Shown here: positions 11,520 to 21,818 of the stretch, piece after piece | Numbering within the stretch: the first letter of the stretch is position 1 | Layout: every line of letters begins with the position of its first letter | Translations under genes and position numbers: made by a program | NCBI RefSeq assembly: GCF_947507565.1 | Contig: NC_089175.1 | Location: 2,035,733-2,099,732, forward strand | From: Oscarella lobularis | Lineage: Eukaryota; Porifera; Homoscleromorpha; Homosclerophorida; Oscarellidae | DNA: 64,000 nucleotides | Reading direction: 5' to 3' | The notes under the pieces: model-generated | The model's database searches: none | What the model was told of the DNA's origin: nothing | What the model saw: only the letters and a program-made list of their open reading frames with translations

Positions 11520-11858
11520 ATGTTTAGGCATCAGTTCCTTTTGATTGTTCCTGTCCTTTTAATTAATTGCGCCGTTGCCGATTTTCCACTCTGATTTGCT
11601 AGTGGCGAACGGCGCAATCCACAAAGGCAAAGTCTTCTACGAGCCCAAACATTCGTTCAACGGAGGAACCAACTTCAAACTGCCAGCGACCAGCCTCCGA
11701 AAGAAACGGTTTTCTTACCGCGAGCAACCGTATCGTATCTGAAAGTCCCGCACTGCGTCGTCGATTTCGAAGGAATTTTCGGCTTTCACACCATCAACCC
11801 GGCAACCGATGGTCTCTACATTTCTCTATACGACGTGAGCGGAAATGCCAGCTCGTAT
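11520..11858 (+). pseudogene. Secreted-protein gene relic, split by a transposon
   Basis: ATG at 11520 starts MFRHQFLLIVPVLLINCAVA, a clear signal peptide. TGA follows at codon 25. The open reading then continues in a second frame (VANGAIHKGKVFYEPKHSF) and back in the first (ATVSYLKVPHCVVDFEGIF to LYDVSGNASSY), so two compensating frameshifts or unrecognised introns are present. The frame is cut at about 11857 by the transposon. A possible continuation (MCWGSIAPKKSVRVKAIDQE) lies beyond it at 14904-14999, ending at a GT donor-like site. The family was not recognised. Confidence 0.45.
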
Positions 11859-11880
11859 GGCGCTACAACAGGGTCAAAAA

Positions 11881-12306
11881 TGAATGAATGAATGAATGAA
11901 TGAATGAATGAATGAATGAATGAATGAATGATACGAATGAATGAATGAATGAATGAATGAATAAATGAATGATTCGAACGAATGAATGAATGAATGAATG
12001 AATGAATGAATGAATGAATGAATGAATAAATGAATGAATGAATGAATGAATGAATGAATGATACGAATGAATGATACGAATGAATGAATGAATGATACAA
12101 ACGAATGAATGAATGATACAAATGAATGAATGATTCGAATGAATGATTCAAATAAATGAATGAATGAATGAATGAATGAATGAATGAATGAATGAATGAA
12201 TGAATGAATGAATGAATGAATGAATGAATGAATGAATGAATGAATGAATGAATGAATGAATGAATGAATGAATGAATGGATGAATGAATGAATGAATGAA
12301 TAAATG
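11881..12306. repeat. (TGAA)n array, left arm of transposon
   Basis: About 425 bp of TGAA repeats with interspersed GATACGAA, GATTCGAA and TAAA variants. The same variants, inverted, occur in the right arm, so the arms are a diverged inverted repeat and not two independent microsatellites. Confidence 0.9.
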
Positions 12307-12341
12307 TAAGAAACAAATTGTGGTTGATATTAACTTTGAAA

Positions 12342-14378
12342 ATGGCTGCTGATCTTGGACGAATTCGAGAAGCTCTCGTACGCAGAGTTGAAGCTGTTAT
12401 TCGAAGCGTTCATCAGCTAGGGAGCGATCTCTTTCTTGTTCACGCTTCTGACGGCATTCTCACGGAATTGCAAAGTCTCTATCAAGTAGTTGGCCGCCTC
12501 TCTCTTGTGTACGGTGAGCAAGCTGGCCTCCTTCGCTGCATTACATCTACGATCGATCTCCTTGTTAACCATTCCGCCGAAGGAACTGTTGAAGACATGG
12601 AGACTGTGCAAGGAAGTCGTGGCCGGCCGTCCTATTTCATATCGGAAGATCAGCTTCGTTATTTTGTCGACAACGGTTTTTCAGTCCCTCAAATATCACG
12701 TTTGCTTACAGTCTCCATTTCTACTATCAAGCGTAGACTGCGTCAGTACGAAATCAGCATCGAAGGGTCTTATACACAAATTGAAGAAGACGAACTCCTT
12801 CGTCGCAAACAAGCGCTGAAGCAAAGTAACCCCACAAGCGGTTATCGCATGATTTACGCTGCCTTAAAACAAGAAGGAATTAAAGTTCCCGTTCACCGCG
12901 TGCGCAAATGCTGTTTTCGAGTGGATCCAGGCGGAACAGTGTCAAGATGGATGATGGCAAGGTTTTCCGGACCTGAAGAGCATAGCGGAGCATCAGAAGT
13001 CGCTTATTGAGTCAGGCGGAGACGAAGGGGAAAATCTCGCAACAGTGAACGTTCGGGCTTCCCACCTGTGGGAAGACGCGTTCTATTTTTTCTCGAAAAA
13101 AAATACAACCCTCTTCGTCCAATGAAAGTAAGCCACCCTTTTAATTTTTTTTGGTTTACACTGGTACACAATTAAAATTTAGATTCAATTCGTTGGCGAA
13201 ACAGCAGTGGACTCAGGCGGTTGTGTACGTGAATTTTGGCGGCGACTTTCTGTTGCAATTATGGATCACCATTTTGTTGGCTTCGGCAACCGAATGCGAC
13301 CTCGCAAAGACTCAAAGGCACTTCTTGTAAAAAAAATACTCAATGACATATTCTTCATAATAATTCATGCTCCTTATGCAGGGCCGTCATTTTGCTATCA
13401 TCGGCCGAATTTTAGCCGCAAGTTTAGCACACGAAGGAGCTGGTTTCGCTTTTTTGTCAGACGCTGTTTACGAATATGTGATTACTGGTGATGTCACTGA
13501 CATTACGGTAACTCTTGATGACATTCCTGAAGCGGACGTCCAGCATTGGATCAAACAAGTATTCCTTCAAGACATTTTTCAGCGTATTAAACTAGTCTCT
13601 TTCAGATCGATACTTCTACTACTGACGCTGAACTACAGTCGCTTTTTGAAGATCTCGACAGTGATATGGTCAAGGCCGTTTGCGATGCAGGTTACCACGA
13701 GGTCCTCGCATCCATCACTATCAAGAAAAAAGAAGCCCTTCGCCATTGCCTCCTTCTTCACTTCGCTGTTCTTTGCGTCAAGGCAGAATTGGATCAACTG
13801 CGGGACGGCCTGAAGCTGATGAACGTCCTTTCCATCATGCAGTCTCATAAGGACATAATGAAGAAATATTTTGTTCACGACGAGGACTCAGCACTTACAG
13901 CAGGTGTGATTTTTTTGCTGGAAAGTTATTAGTGATTTTATGAAACTTTATTTAGAGGGCATCCTCAAAATGTTTGCAACAGCTGCCTTCACCGAGAAGG
14001 AGGAAGACGAAGAAAAATGGCAGCAAGAGACAGACGCGTACATGCTGTTTCAAAGATTTCTAGACGACTGCGAAGGTATAAAAGAACATTTATTCTCCAA
14101 TATTAAACTCTAAAATCGGGTTATCGTTTTCAGAGGGAAAGCACGACTGCAGCCTGTCCCATGTCCTGGCATTTTTCACCGGATCAAATGCAATTCCTCC
14201 TACTGGCTTTAGGCTGAAGCCCAAGTTGCATTTCAGTCATTCAGCAATTTTCCCACAGAGTTCAATATGCTTCCTAACGCTGACCTTGCCCGTTCAGAAA
14301 AAAGGTGAAGATGCGGAGGCATACGTCGAACGTTTAGTTCATGCCTTCGTCAACGTCACTCACCTTGGCCAAATTTGA
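12342..14378 (+). CDS. HTH/integrase-N-terminus plus HECT E3-like protein (transposon-borne)
   Basis: The first part (12342-13010) has a coiled start, then helix-turn-helix segments (FSVPQISRLLTVSISTIKRRL) and an IS3-type HTH (NPTSGYRMIYAALKQEGIKV). It loses the reading frame where an rve-type integrase core would begin. Downstream exons form a HECT-like domain: HLWEDAFYFFSKK, an intron, IQFVGETAVDSGGCVREFW, GRHFAIIGRILAASLAHEG, EGILKMFATAAF, then FSHSAIFPQSSICFLTLTLPV with a Cys at the position of the HECT catalytic Cys, ending LGQI-stop at 14378. The A8 run near 13100 needs a one-base shift to join frames. HTH/integrase-HECT genes of this kind are often annotated as G2E3-like in invertebrates and fish. 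Transposase activity is doubtful because the DDE core is missing. The fused protein is inferred. Confidence 0.55.
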
Positions 14379-14616
14379 ATCAAACTTGTTAAACGTTTTT
14401 TGTCACTGCGCTGTGTTGCGTACATTGAAATCTTTTTGCGTTATTTCGAAATGACCAGGTTGTTCCTTTTAAAGGCTGTAATTGTGTTCGGATTTGAAAA
14501 ACAGACCATTCTAAATCTGTCAGGGTTGTTGCTAATTAGGCATTAAAAGTCTGTGATTGTGTTCCGAATTGAAAAACATACTTTCAAAAATTTCAATAAA
14601 GACAACTTTCAGTTGC

Positions 14617-14841
14617 ATTCATTCGTATCATTCATTCATTCATTCGTATCATTCAGTCGTTCGAATCATTCATTCATTCATTCGTTCGAATCATTCATTC
14701 ATTCATTCATTCATTCATTCATTCATTCATTCATTCATTCATTCATTCATTCATTCATTCATTCATTCATTCATTCATTCATTCATTCATTCATTCATTC
14801 ATTCATTCATTCATTCATTCATTCATTCATTCATTCATTCA
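14617..14841. repeat. (ATTC)n array, right arm of transposon
   Basis: About 225 bp of ATTC repeats, the inverted partner of the left array. It opens with the variant units ATTCGTATC and GTTCGAATC and ends directly at the 21-bp terminal repeat. Confidence 0.9.
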
Positions 14842-14903
14842 TTTTGACCCTGTTGTAGCGCCATAATATGGTGGATGTTTAAAAGAATATAAATATCTAA
14901 CCG

Positions 14904-14999
14904 CCATGTGCTGGGGTTCCATTGCACCGAAAAAATCGGTGAGAGTCAAAGCCATCGACCAGGAGCCGTTTGAAGTCGAAGGACCGAGGCCAAGTTTTA
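14904..14999 (+). pseudogene. Possible continuation of the transposon-split secreted gene
   Basis: Short open frame MCWGSIAPKKSVRVKAIDQE followed by PFEVEGPRPSF, ending at a GT dinucleotide. It lies just beyond the right end of the transposon in the orientation of the split gene. The link to the upstream part is positional only. Confidence 0.3.
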
Positions 15000-15148
15000 G
15001 GTTAGTTAATCCCTGAGTCGGAATTCTAACAACAGTGCATTTTTTCGCTTTCTGCATGCATGCATGAATGCATGCTGTCACGAATTATGAAGCTCATCAC
15101 GCGCCATACAATCAGAGATATAAGAGAGAGATACAAGTACTGTAGTCA

Positions 15149-15198
15149 GGTGACCTGACCCTTCACGTGACCCGGGTCACGTGAAGGGTCAGGTCACC
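15149..15198. promoter_or_regulatory. 50-bp perfect palindrome with two E-boxes
   Basis: Two 25-bp arms meet at CCCGGG (15171-15176). Each arm holds TCACGTGA (E-box) and AGGTCA/TGACCT half-sites. It ends 17 bp before the start codon of the tetra-CARD gene. It is either a compact dimeric binding site in the core promoter/5'UTR or a small palindromic insertion. Confidence 0.6.
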
Positions 15199-15215
15199 AC
15201 TTCGTGAAGTCCCGA

Positions 15216-18127
15216 ATGAATTTTCAGTGGGAGTTAGTTCACCGGCTTCTACCGAGATTGGAGGATCTTTGGGTTCCCGATATCGATGAGCTGTACGAAT
15301 TTGGTCTCGTAAATAGCGAGGAGTGCAAATTGTTGCGCTCTCTTTCTCGATCTCAACAACGTCGTATGGTACTCTTCGCATTTCTGCCGCGGAAGGGGAA
15401 GGGCGCGTTCGAAACTTTTCTCGCGGTTTTGGAGAGAAATGACAAATCAAAGGTTATCGCCAAGATGCTTTGGGAGAAGGCCAGTTGGGGCGCTTATCCG
15501 TACCTGAAGAAGCCCGAATACCGATCCAAGATTGACTGGGAGTTATTTGTTCAACCGCTCTTGCAGGAGTTGGCCGACGCTTGGACTCCCGATCTCGACG
15601 AGCTTTGCACTGTGCTCCGCCTTGATAAGAACGACTTGCCTGACTCTCTTTTTCGAAACGAACTATGCAAAACGTTGCTCATCGACATTCTGCCACAGAG
15701 AGGACGCGTGACTTACGGCACTTTTCTCGCGATGCTACCGAGAAGCAAAGAGATGGAGTTCATCATCCAGGTGCTCAAGGACTGGGAGGAGTCATTTTTA
15801 ACCTGCGAATTTCGCTTTTTGAGGGTTGATCGTCGATGGGGGCACGTCGTTCAAGTGCTCTTGCCAGATTTAGTGAAAATTTGGCGTCCTCATTATCTCC
15901 AGCGCCTTTACGACTTGCATATTCTGAGTAAAGAGGAATACGACACGCTTCTCGGGTTTCCTCATTTTGAACAGTGCAAAAAGCTGCTTATCCAAATTCT
16001 TCCATATAGGAGACCAGGATCCTACGATTTGTTTTTGAATGTGCTTCTGGAAACGGAAGAAGAAGATTCCGTTGTTGTCAACATGCTTAGGAAACGCGAG
16101 GAAGAACGAAGGTATGGAGCTAAATTAGGGGAGAGAGCGCTTGGTTGTAAGAATTCTTGGTAGAATCAAATCCGACTCTAAACCGTTGGACAAGCGTTGG
16201 TTTCTAATCCGCGAACCGCTCTATTCAAAAGTGGTTGCCGCTTGGAACTACCGTAGCTACGTTTTGAGTGCTCTTTTCGAAATTGAGCTAATCAGTTCCG
16301 AAGAGTATGAATTGCTTTTGAGTGATAGGGAGGATGTGCGGAATGAGTATGACCGAGGGTCGATTTCTCCAGAAGATCTTGATGGTAGAATTCGAGAGGG
16401 CGAATGCAAAAAGCTGCTCATTGATCTTCTACCGAAAAAAGGTCCTTCTTCTTTCAACAACTTTCTTGATGTACTGAAAGATGGCCAAACGGAACAATTA
16501 GATGTATGGCGTATATTGCACTCTGCTGCATCTGACGTTGCTTATTATGTTTCGCCCTCGGAAGAAGCAGCGACGGCTACACAGGCTGCTTTTGCATCTG
16601 CAAAGGTCTAATACTGTCTTTTAATTTAATTAAACGCCAAAGTACGTAAATCTATACTATTTAGGATGCTGTGCTTCAAGGCGAAGAGTCTTCTACTACA
16701 TTTTCTCTTCAATTCCACAACATGAAACTGAGCTTCACAAGAACGACAACTGTAGAAGAAGAAATTGATGAATTAGGCGGCAAGCTTGAGTCTGAGTTTT
16801 TCTCATTGACTATTCCTCGTGGAGCAGTTATGGGAAACCCTGTCAGAATAGGATTAACTATTTATGAATATCAGTCGGAGGCGTCAGAAGGAGTTGAAGA
16901 TGATTGTTATATAACAGATATTCTTGTGCTACATCCACGTGGCACACGCTTTGCAAAGAACGTCACAGTCTCTTTCAACCTAAAGACTGTAATATTTTCC
17001 GAAGAACAAAGCGCCACCCTTCTATATGATGAGGAAGAAACAGGCTTGTTTTTGCCCTCTCTTGTGGGACCAGTTGAGTCCACGGTGTTTGATAAAATGA
17101 CGGCTATACTTAATTCATCCGTCTTTGATATTAATACGAAGCACTTTTGCAAATTCTTTGCGTGCTTTCGTCGCTGCATTGGACACTGCTATCGTACCTT
17201 GGCGTTTGGGAGGTGGTCAAAGGGAGAATCTTTGCAATTGAAAAAGGCGACAATCGATCTTCATTTCACATCTACCAGACCAAAGTATGTTGACGTTGTT
17301 GAAAGGTGCAACAGAGGAAGGCCCGTACTTTTGAAGGATAATGCGCTAATCTACTTTTCAAAGAAAGGCAAATTCAATATTGAAGTCAATAAGATTAGCT
17401 ATGGCTGGGAACTTCAATCTTCCGCTCCAATGTCTATTGAGAAGCAAGAACTATATCGAGCAAAGAGGCACTCATCGAAATTCTGTTCGCGTGCTTTTAC
17501 GTTGATAAAAATCAAAGAGGACGCAAAGGAGCTTTGGCTTGAAGTTCGTCTAACAGACGAAGGGAAAACGAATTGTACACTCATATTAGATGAATATTCT
17601 TCATTTTATGTAAGTTCTCAATAGGAGCTCTTGGGTAGTGAACTAAGGTTGTGTTCTTGCTTACCTAGGCTCCTCCATCTTCCGTGTCTTCAAGTGAAAG
17701 AAGTGAGTAGATTATTAATAGTTTTTGGTATTTACTCAATGTTGATTGTTATAGGACAATCTTCGATGGAACCCTCTAGACAAGGTAGGCATGTCAATCT
17801 TCATGAGAGCCATGCTAATTGCACTATTAAACAGATGCTGATCTAGACCGATTTCCAACTAAAAAAGAGCTCCTTGACGTATCACAGGAAATCCTCGATA
17901 AATGGAAATTCGTGGCTAGGTACCTCGACGTGGAAGAAAAGGACGTCATTGCTGCTTCAGTAGACGCAAAGGGAGACGTCAGAGAACAAGCGTATCAAAT
18001 GCTTTCTATTTGGAAGGAGTGCCAAAGCGATGCTGCAACAGTCAAAGAGCTGTGCAAAGCTCTAGAATCGGTGAGTCTGAAAGCAACGGCGAGAAAGGTG
18101 TTTAGGTACTCGTCTTCTTTTGAATAA
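15216..18127 (+). CDS. CARD x4-ZU5-UPA-Death protein
   Basis: Exons 15216-16111, 16164-16605, 16665-17609, 17669-17702, 17755-17784 and 17835-18127 sum to 2640 nt (879 aa), in frame throughout. Four tandem CARD-like repeats (about 1-440) each end in a version of LLIxxLPxKGPxSFxxFLxVL. ZU5 follows (about 460-610; GGKLESEFFSLTIPRGAV, then ILVLHPRGTRFAKNVTVSF), then a UPA-like segment (about 620-765) and a type III Death domain (FPTKKELLDVSQEILDKWKF to RYSSSFE). ZU5-UPA-Death is the core of UNC5, PIDD and ankyrin-type proteins, and UPA-CARD occurs in NLRP1/CARD8. A conserved H606-F607-C608 sits where PIDD and FIIND proteins self-cleave at His-Phe-Ser. No signal peptide or membrane segment is present, so a cytosolic scaffold or danger sensor is inferred. 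The first three CARDs share one exon. Confidence 0.82.
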
Positions 18128-18206
18128 AGCGCTGCAATTGAATTGTTTTTTTCTTGATTTATAATTTTTTAATTATTGTTTTTATACGTCATTTTTGGAG
18201 TCCCGG

Positions 18207-20241
18207 ATGGATCCTCGATGGGAGTCCGTCGTTCGGCGGCTCCTGCCGGATTTAGTGAACATTTGGCGCCCGCAACTTGATCATCTTTACTCCGCGTATC
18301 TTGTGACCTTTGAAGAATACCAATCGCTGAGCAGGCTTCTTTCGTTCGACCAATGCAAGAAGCTTCTCATCGAAATCCTTCCGCGAAAGGGGCCCAAAGC
18401 GTACGAAACGTTTCTCGAGGTGCTTTCGAAGACGGAAGGACAGGAATTCATCGCCGAAATGCTGGAAAACGCGGCCGGAAAACGAATAGAAGCGGAAGTT
18501 GCAACTTCAGTGTCTTCAACCGAAGAAAGTGAGTAGACATGTACCCCTTAGTTTTTGTACTGAGCATTGGTTAGGTGATTCTTTGACGAGTCGAGAAGGC
18601 ACGTCAACGATTTTTGACCGAATTCCGACAACAGAAAAAGAAGTTGCATTTGGTTCTTCCTCTGCTGAGAGTTCAGCCGTTCAGGTAAAACTGAAAAAGA
18701 AGAGAAAGCTGCAAATAAATAAATAAATAAATAAATAAATGTAATAAGACTTTTTGTACAGAAAGTTAATTCTGAATCATTTTCTGGAAATGGAGAAGAA
18801 ATCCCCCTCCCGAGAAACGTCGCACGAGATGCGCCGAGCAATCAAATCGCCATATGTCCTTCCAGCATTGCTTGTCAATTTAGAGACATGACACTGAAGT
18901 TCAGTAAGGCGCAAACGGTAGTTGATTACGTAGATGAGTCGGGAGGCGAAATCAAATCTCAGTACTTTTCGTTGAATATTCCTCCTGGAGCAGTCATAGG
19001 CAGTGCTGTGAAAGTTGGTTTCACCGTTTACGAGTATCAATCTGAGGAGTCAGAAGGAGTTGAAGATGATACAGACATAACAGATCTTCTGGTACTATAT
19101 CCGTGTGGCAAAAAATTTGCAGAAGATGTCACAATCAGAATGAGTCTTTTGTCATGTGTTGAACATCAACGCGCTTTTCTTTTTTACAAGGGGCCAGACT
19201 CCGTCTCCTTTTCTGATACTTGTGTTGGAGTGAATCTGACTCAAGTTTGCGGTGGCATTGGCATGTCGGCTCTCCTTCGCGAATCATATCTGGATATCAC
19301 AACGTCACATTTTTGCAAGTTTTTTGCTTGCTTGTTTGGCTGCATTGGGCATACCTATCACACACTAGCGTTTGGTAGGTGGGGAAAAGGAGAAGCCTCG
19401 CTAAAGGAAGCAGTAATTGATATTCACTTCACATCTCCCAGAACGAGTCACGTCGTTAAAAACTTGAAGCGCAACGAAAGCTTGTCTTTGCTCCTGGAAC
19501 AGAACGCAAGAATTTATTTTGATGGCACAGTTAACCTTGAAGTTAAAAATATTTGTGCTGATTGGCAACTGATTTCTGACGCCATCATGCCTATTGACGA
19601 ACGAAGCCTGAAGCAAGCAAAGAAAAATGCTGACAAGTACCACACGCAATCTTTGACTTTAAAGAAACAGAAAGAAGATGCAGCTAGTTATCCATGGATT
19701 GAACTGCGTCTTACAGGCGGAAGAAAAACTAACGTTTCCTTTACGCTGAAAAAATATTCTTCATACCAAACACAGGCAAGTCAGGGTGAAGTTAGGTCAG
19801 CCTCAGCCGGTGAGTACTTTGATCAGCCGCTGACTAACTCAGCTGTACGACGTTCATCAACGGAGTCTCCGAGTCATAGACATGGACAGGGTACGGGTAA
19901 ATTTTTATAAAAACGTTTTTTGACATTTGTTTGCAGAAACGCTGAAAAGAAAACCTACCCCCCAAGAGCTAAATAAACTGAGTGCAGAAATTGCTACTGA
20001 GTGGAGGCCTATTGCTCGATGTCTGCTGTCATTTCCTGACGCGACAATCGGTCAAATTGAAAAGGACTACGCGAATGTCCGAGAGCAGGCTTACCAATGC
20101 CTCCGAGAATGGATGCTGCAGGAGTCAGAGTCTGCAACCGTGGAAACGCTGTGCAGAGCTCTTTGCAGCGAAGGTAAGAAAGCTGTCGCGGCAAAACATT
20201 TTAAACTAGACGACGACGTTCTAAGGGGCTTCAATGTCTAA
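18207..20241 (+). CDS. CARD-ZU5-UPA-Death protein
   Basis: Exons 18207-18528, 18575-18598, 18635-18684, 18762-19890 and 19937-20241 sum to 1830 nt (609 aa), in frame. One CARD (MDPRWESVVRRLLPDL..., residues 1-105), a short spliced linker, then ZU5 (GGEIKSQYFSLNIPPGAV; LVLYPCGKKFAEDVTI), a conserved TSHFCKFFACLFGC with H315-F316-C317, a UPA-like segment, and a type I Death (TLKRKPTPQELNKLS to LRGFNV). The donor after exon 2 is GC (GAAG/GCACGT), a GC-AG intron; its paralogue at 25834 has GT. The (AATA)n run at 18714-18740 lies in intron 3. The last exon is virtually identical to that of the gene at 1257, while the tetra-CARD neighbour uses a different Death type with the same ZU5-UPA. Death cassettes have therefore been exchanged. 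Confidence 0.8.
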
Positions 20242-20342
20242 TGTTTGCATTCACGCACATTTGTATGCGCTGAACTTTAGTTTGACTACTGTTTTAGCTA
20301 AGACTTTCCAGATAGCGATCATAGCATCATATACTGTGTCGC

Positions 20343-20489
20343 GATTGATAGACGGTGTATGATTTTACGAGAGGAGTTGCGATAATACAGGAAGTCGAAG
20401 AGGAACTCGAAAGCAAAACGAATCGCCCAGTATCACGTGCGCTTGGGGAACGCATTCCAATCCCCGAGAGAAGACCTCTGAGGCTCATC
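20343..20489 (+). promoter_or_regulatory. Leader module, TIR-Death gene
   Basis: Near-identical to 5470-5616, including the CACGTG and the TTGGGGAACGCATTCC stretch. It fills most of the 248 bp between the previous stop and this gene's ATG. Confidence 0.45.
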
Positions 20490-21579
20490 ATGGCTGGACT
20501 TATCAAAGAAGAAGGTTCTTCTAAACTTTCGGAGAGACATCATGCAGTTGTTTTCTGTTCTTTTCTTAGCCGGAAATGCATCTGATGAGCTGAGCCGGGA
20601 GCTCATAGAGAAACAACTTCCTTCGGTTAGGGTCGAGTATGAGAAACGAGAAAAGAACGACGATTGGGTATACGACATCTTTCTGAGCTTCTCGGGGAAG
20701 GGATCGCGAGACTTCTGTCGTCAAGTGCGCGACAGGCTGGAGTCTGCCGGAGCAAAGGTGTTCCTCGACGAGGAGAGCATTGAAGGGGGTAGTCACATTG
20801 TTCCAGTGTTGCTGGAGGCGCTTGGACAATCCAAATACGTTGCCGTCTTCTTGACGCACGAAATGAAAGGATCCTCTCATCCTGAAGCCGAAGCAACGGT
20901 CGCCCTGAAAGTTCATGGAGCCCGCGGCCGCCTACTTCCCTTGTTTCACACCATGTCTCCTGAGGAGTGTCGTGATGCCGACATCTTCGTCTACTTACCG
21001 GGTTCAGATGAAAAGCTTTACCAAATGATTGCTAACATTGTTGGCGAGAATCTGCAGAAAGAAAAGAAGGAAGACAAAGTCAATACAGCCGCTCGTTTTA
21101 TTCTTAAATCTATGAAATTTGAAATAAAAGAAATGGACACCGATCGTAGACGAGTAAGAGATGTTGTACTCACGTTTTATTCGGTCTAATTTATCTGTTA
21201 TCTAAATAGGCGTTCCGTCAGGAAGCAAAAGGTGAGCAATGACGGTATAGGCATATTTGACGTCTGTTTTTTAGAAATACTGAAAAGAAAACCTACCGAG
21301 CGAGAACTAAACAAACTGAGTAAAGAACTTGTTACTACTTGGAAGCCAATTGTTCGATGTCTGTCAGTTCCTGGTACTACTAGCGATCTGATCGAAAGGA
21401 ACTACCCGAATGACGCCCGAGAGCAGGCTTACCAAGCTCTACAGCAGTGGATGCAGCAGGCGTCAGAGTCTGCAACCGTAGAAGCACTGTGCAGAGCCCT
21501 TTGCGGCGAAGATAAGAAAGCCATCGCTGGAACAGTTTTTAAACTAGAAGACGAAGTTCTCAGTGGCTTCGAGGACTAA
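20490..21579 (+). CDS. TIR-Death protein (mosaic TIR)
   Basis: Exons 20490-20514, 20570-21153, 21210-21231 and 21275-21579 sum to 936 nt (311 aa). Exon 1 is the same CARD-less MAGLIKEE start as at 5617. The first half of the TIR (YDIFLSFSGKGSRDFCRQVR, FLDEESIEGGS) matches the gene at 5617. The second half (GRLLPLFHTMSPEEC, DADIFVYLPGSDEK, RRRVRD) matches the gene at 1257, so the exon is a recombinant. A 22-nt micro-exon (AFRQEAK) and a type I Death domain follow, as in the gene at 1257 but without the ROCO part. The candidate TIR glutamate (HPEAEATVAL) is present. The same leader, start and architecture recur at 32709. Confidence 0.85.
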
Positions 21580-21679
21580 TTTTTGCTTTATATGCGCCGC
21601 ACTTAGCTGAACTTTTAGCTAAGAATTTTCAGATAGCAATCATAGCTCATATACTTCCTCCTCAAACAATAGATATAGA

Positions 21680-21818
21680 CGGGAACCCTGTATGATCACG
21701 AGAGGAGTACGTCGATACAGGAAGTCGAAGAGGAACTTGAAAGCGAAACAAATCGCCCAATATCACGTGCGCTTGGGGAAACGCATTCGAATCCCCGAGA
21801 AGACCTCTGAGGCTCATC
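21680..21818 (+). promoter_or_regulatory. Leader module, CARD-TIR-Death gene
   Basis: Variant of the common leader with TATCACGTGCGCTTGGGG, more diverged than the copies at 5470 and 20343. Confidence 0.4.

Larger units (their letters stand above)
11857..14864 (+). mobile_element. DNA transposon with microsatellite inverted arms and an HTH/HECT gene
   Basis: Perfect 21-bp terminal inverted repeats (GGCGCTACAACAGGGTC..., 11859-11879 and 14842-14862; AT/TA-type ends extend them) are followed inward by long inverted tetranucleotide arrays, TGAA on the left and ATTC on the right. They enclose a gene with an HTH, a truncated integrase-like N-terminus and a HECT ligase. It interrupts a host gene relic. 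No complete transposase is visible, so it is probably non-autonomous or decayed. Confidence 0.75.

Noticed and set aside
11816-12316. Open frame encoding IHSFIHSF repeats (minus strand)
   Set aside because: It is the translation of the TGAA microsatellite arm of a transposon, not a gene. The same applies to the frames at 14553-14858.
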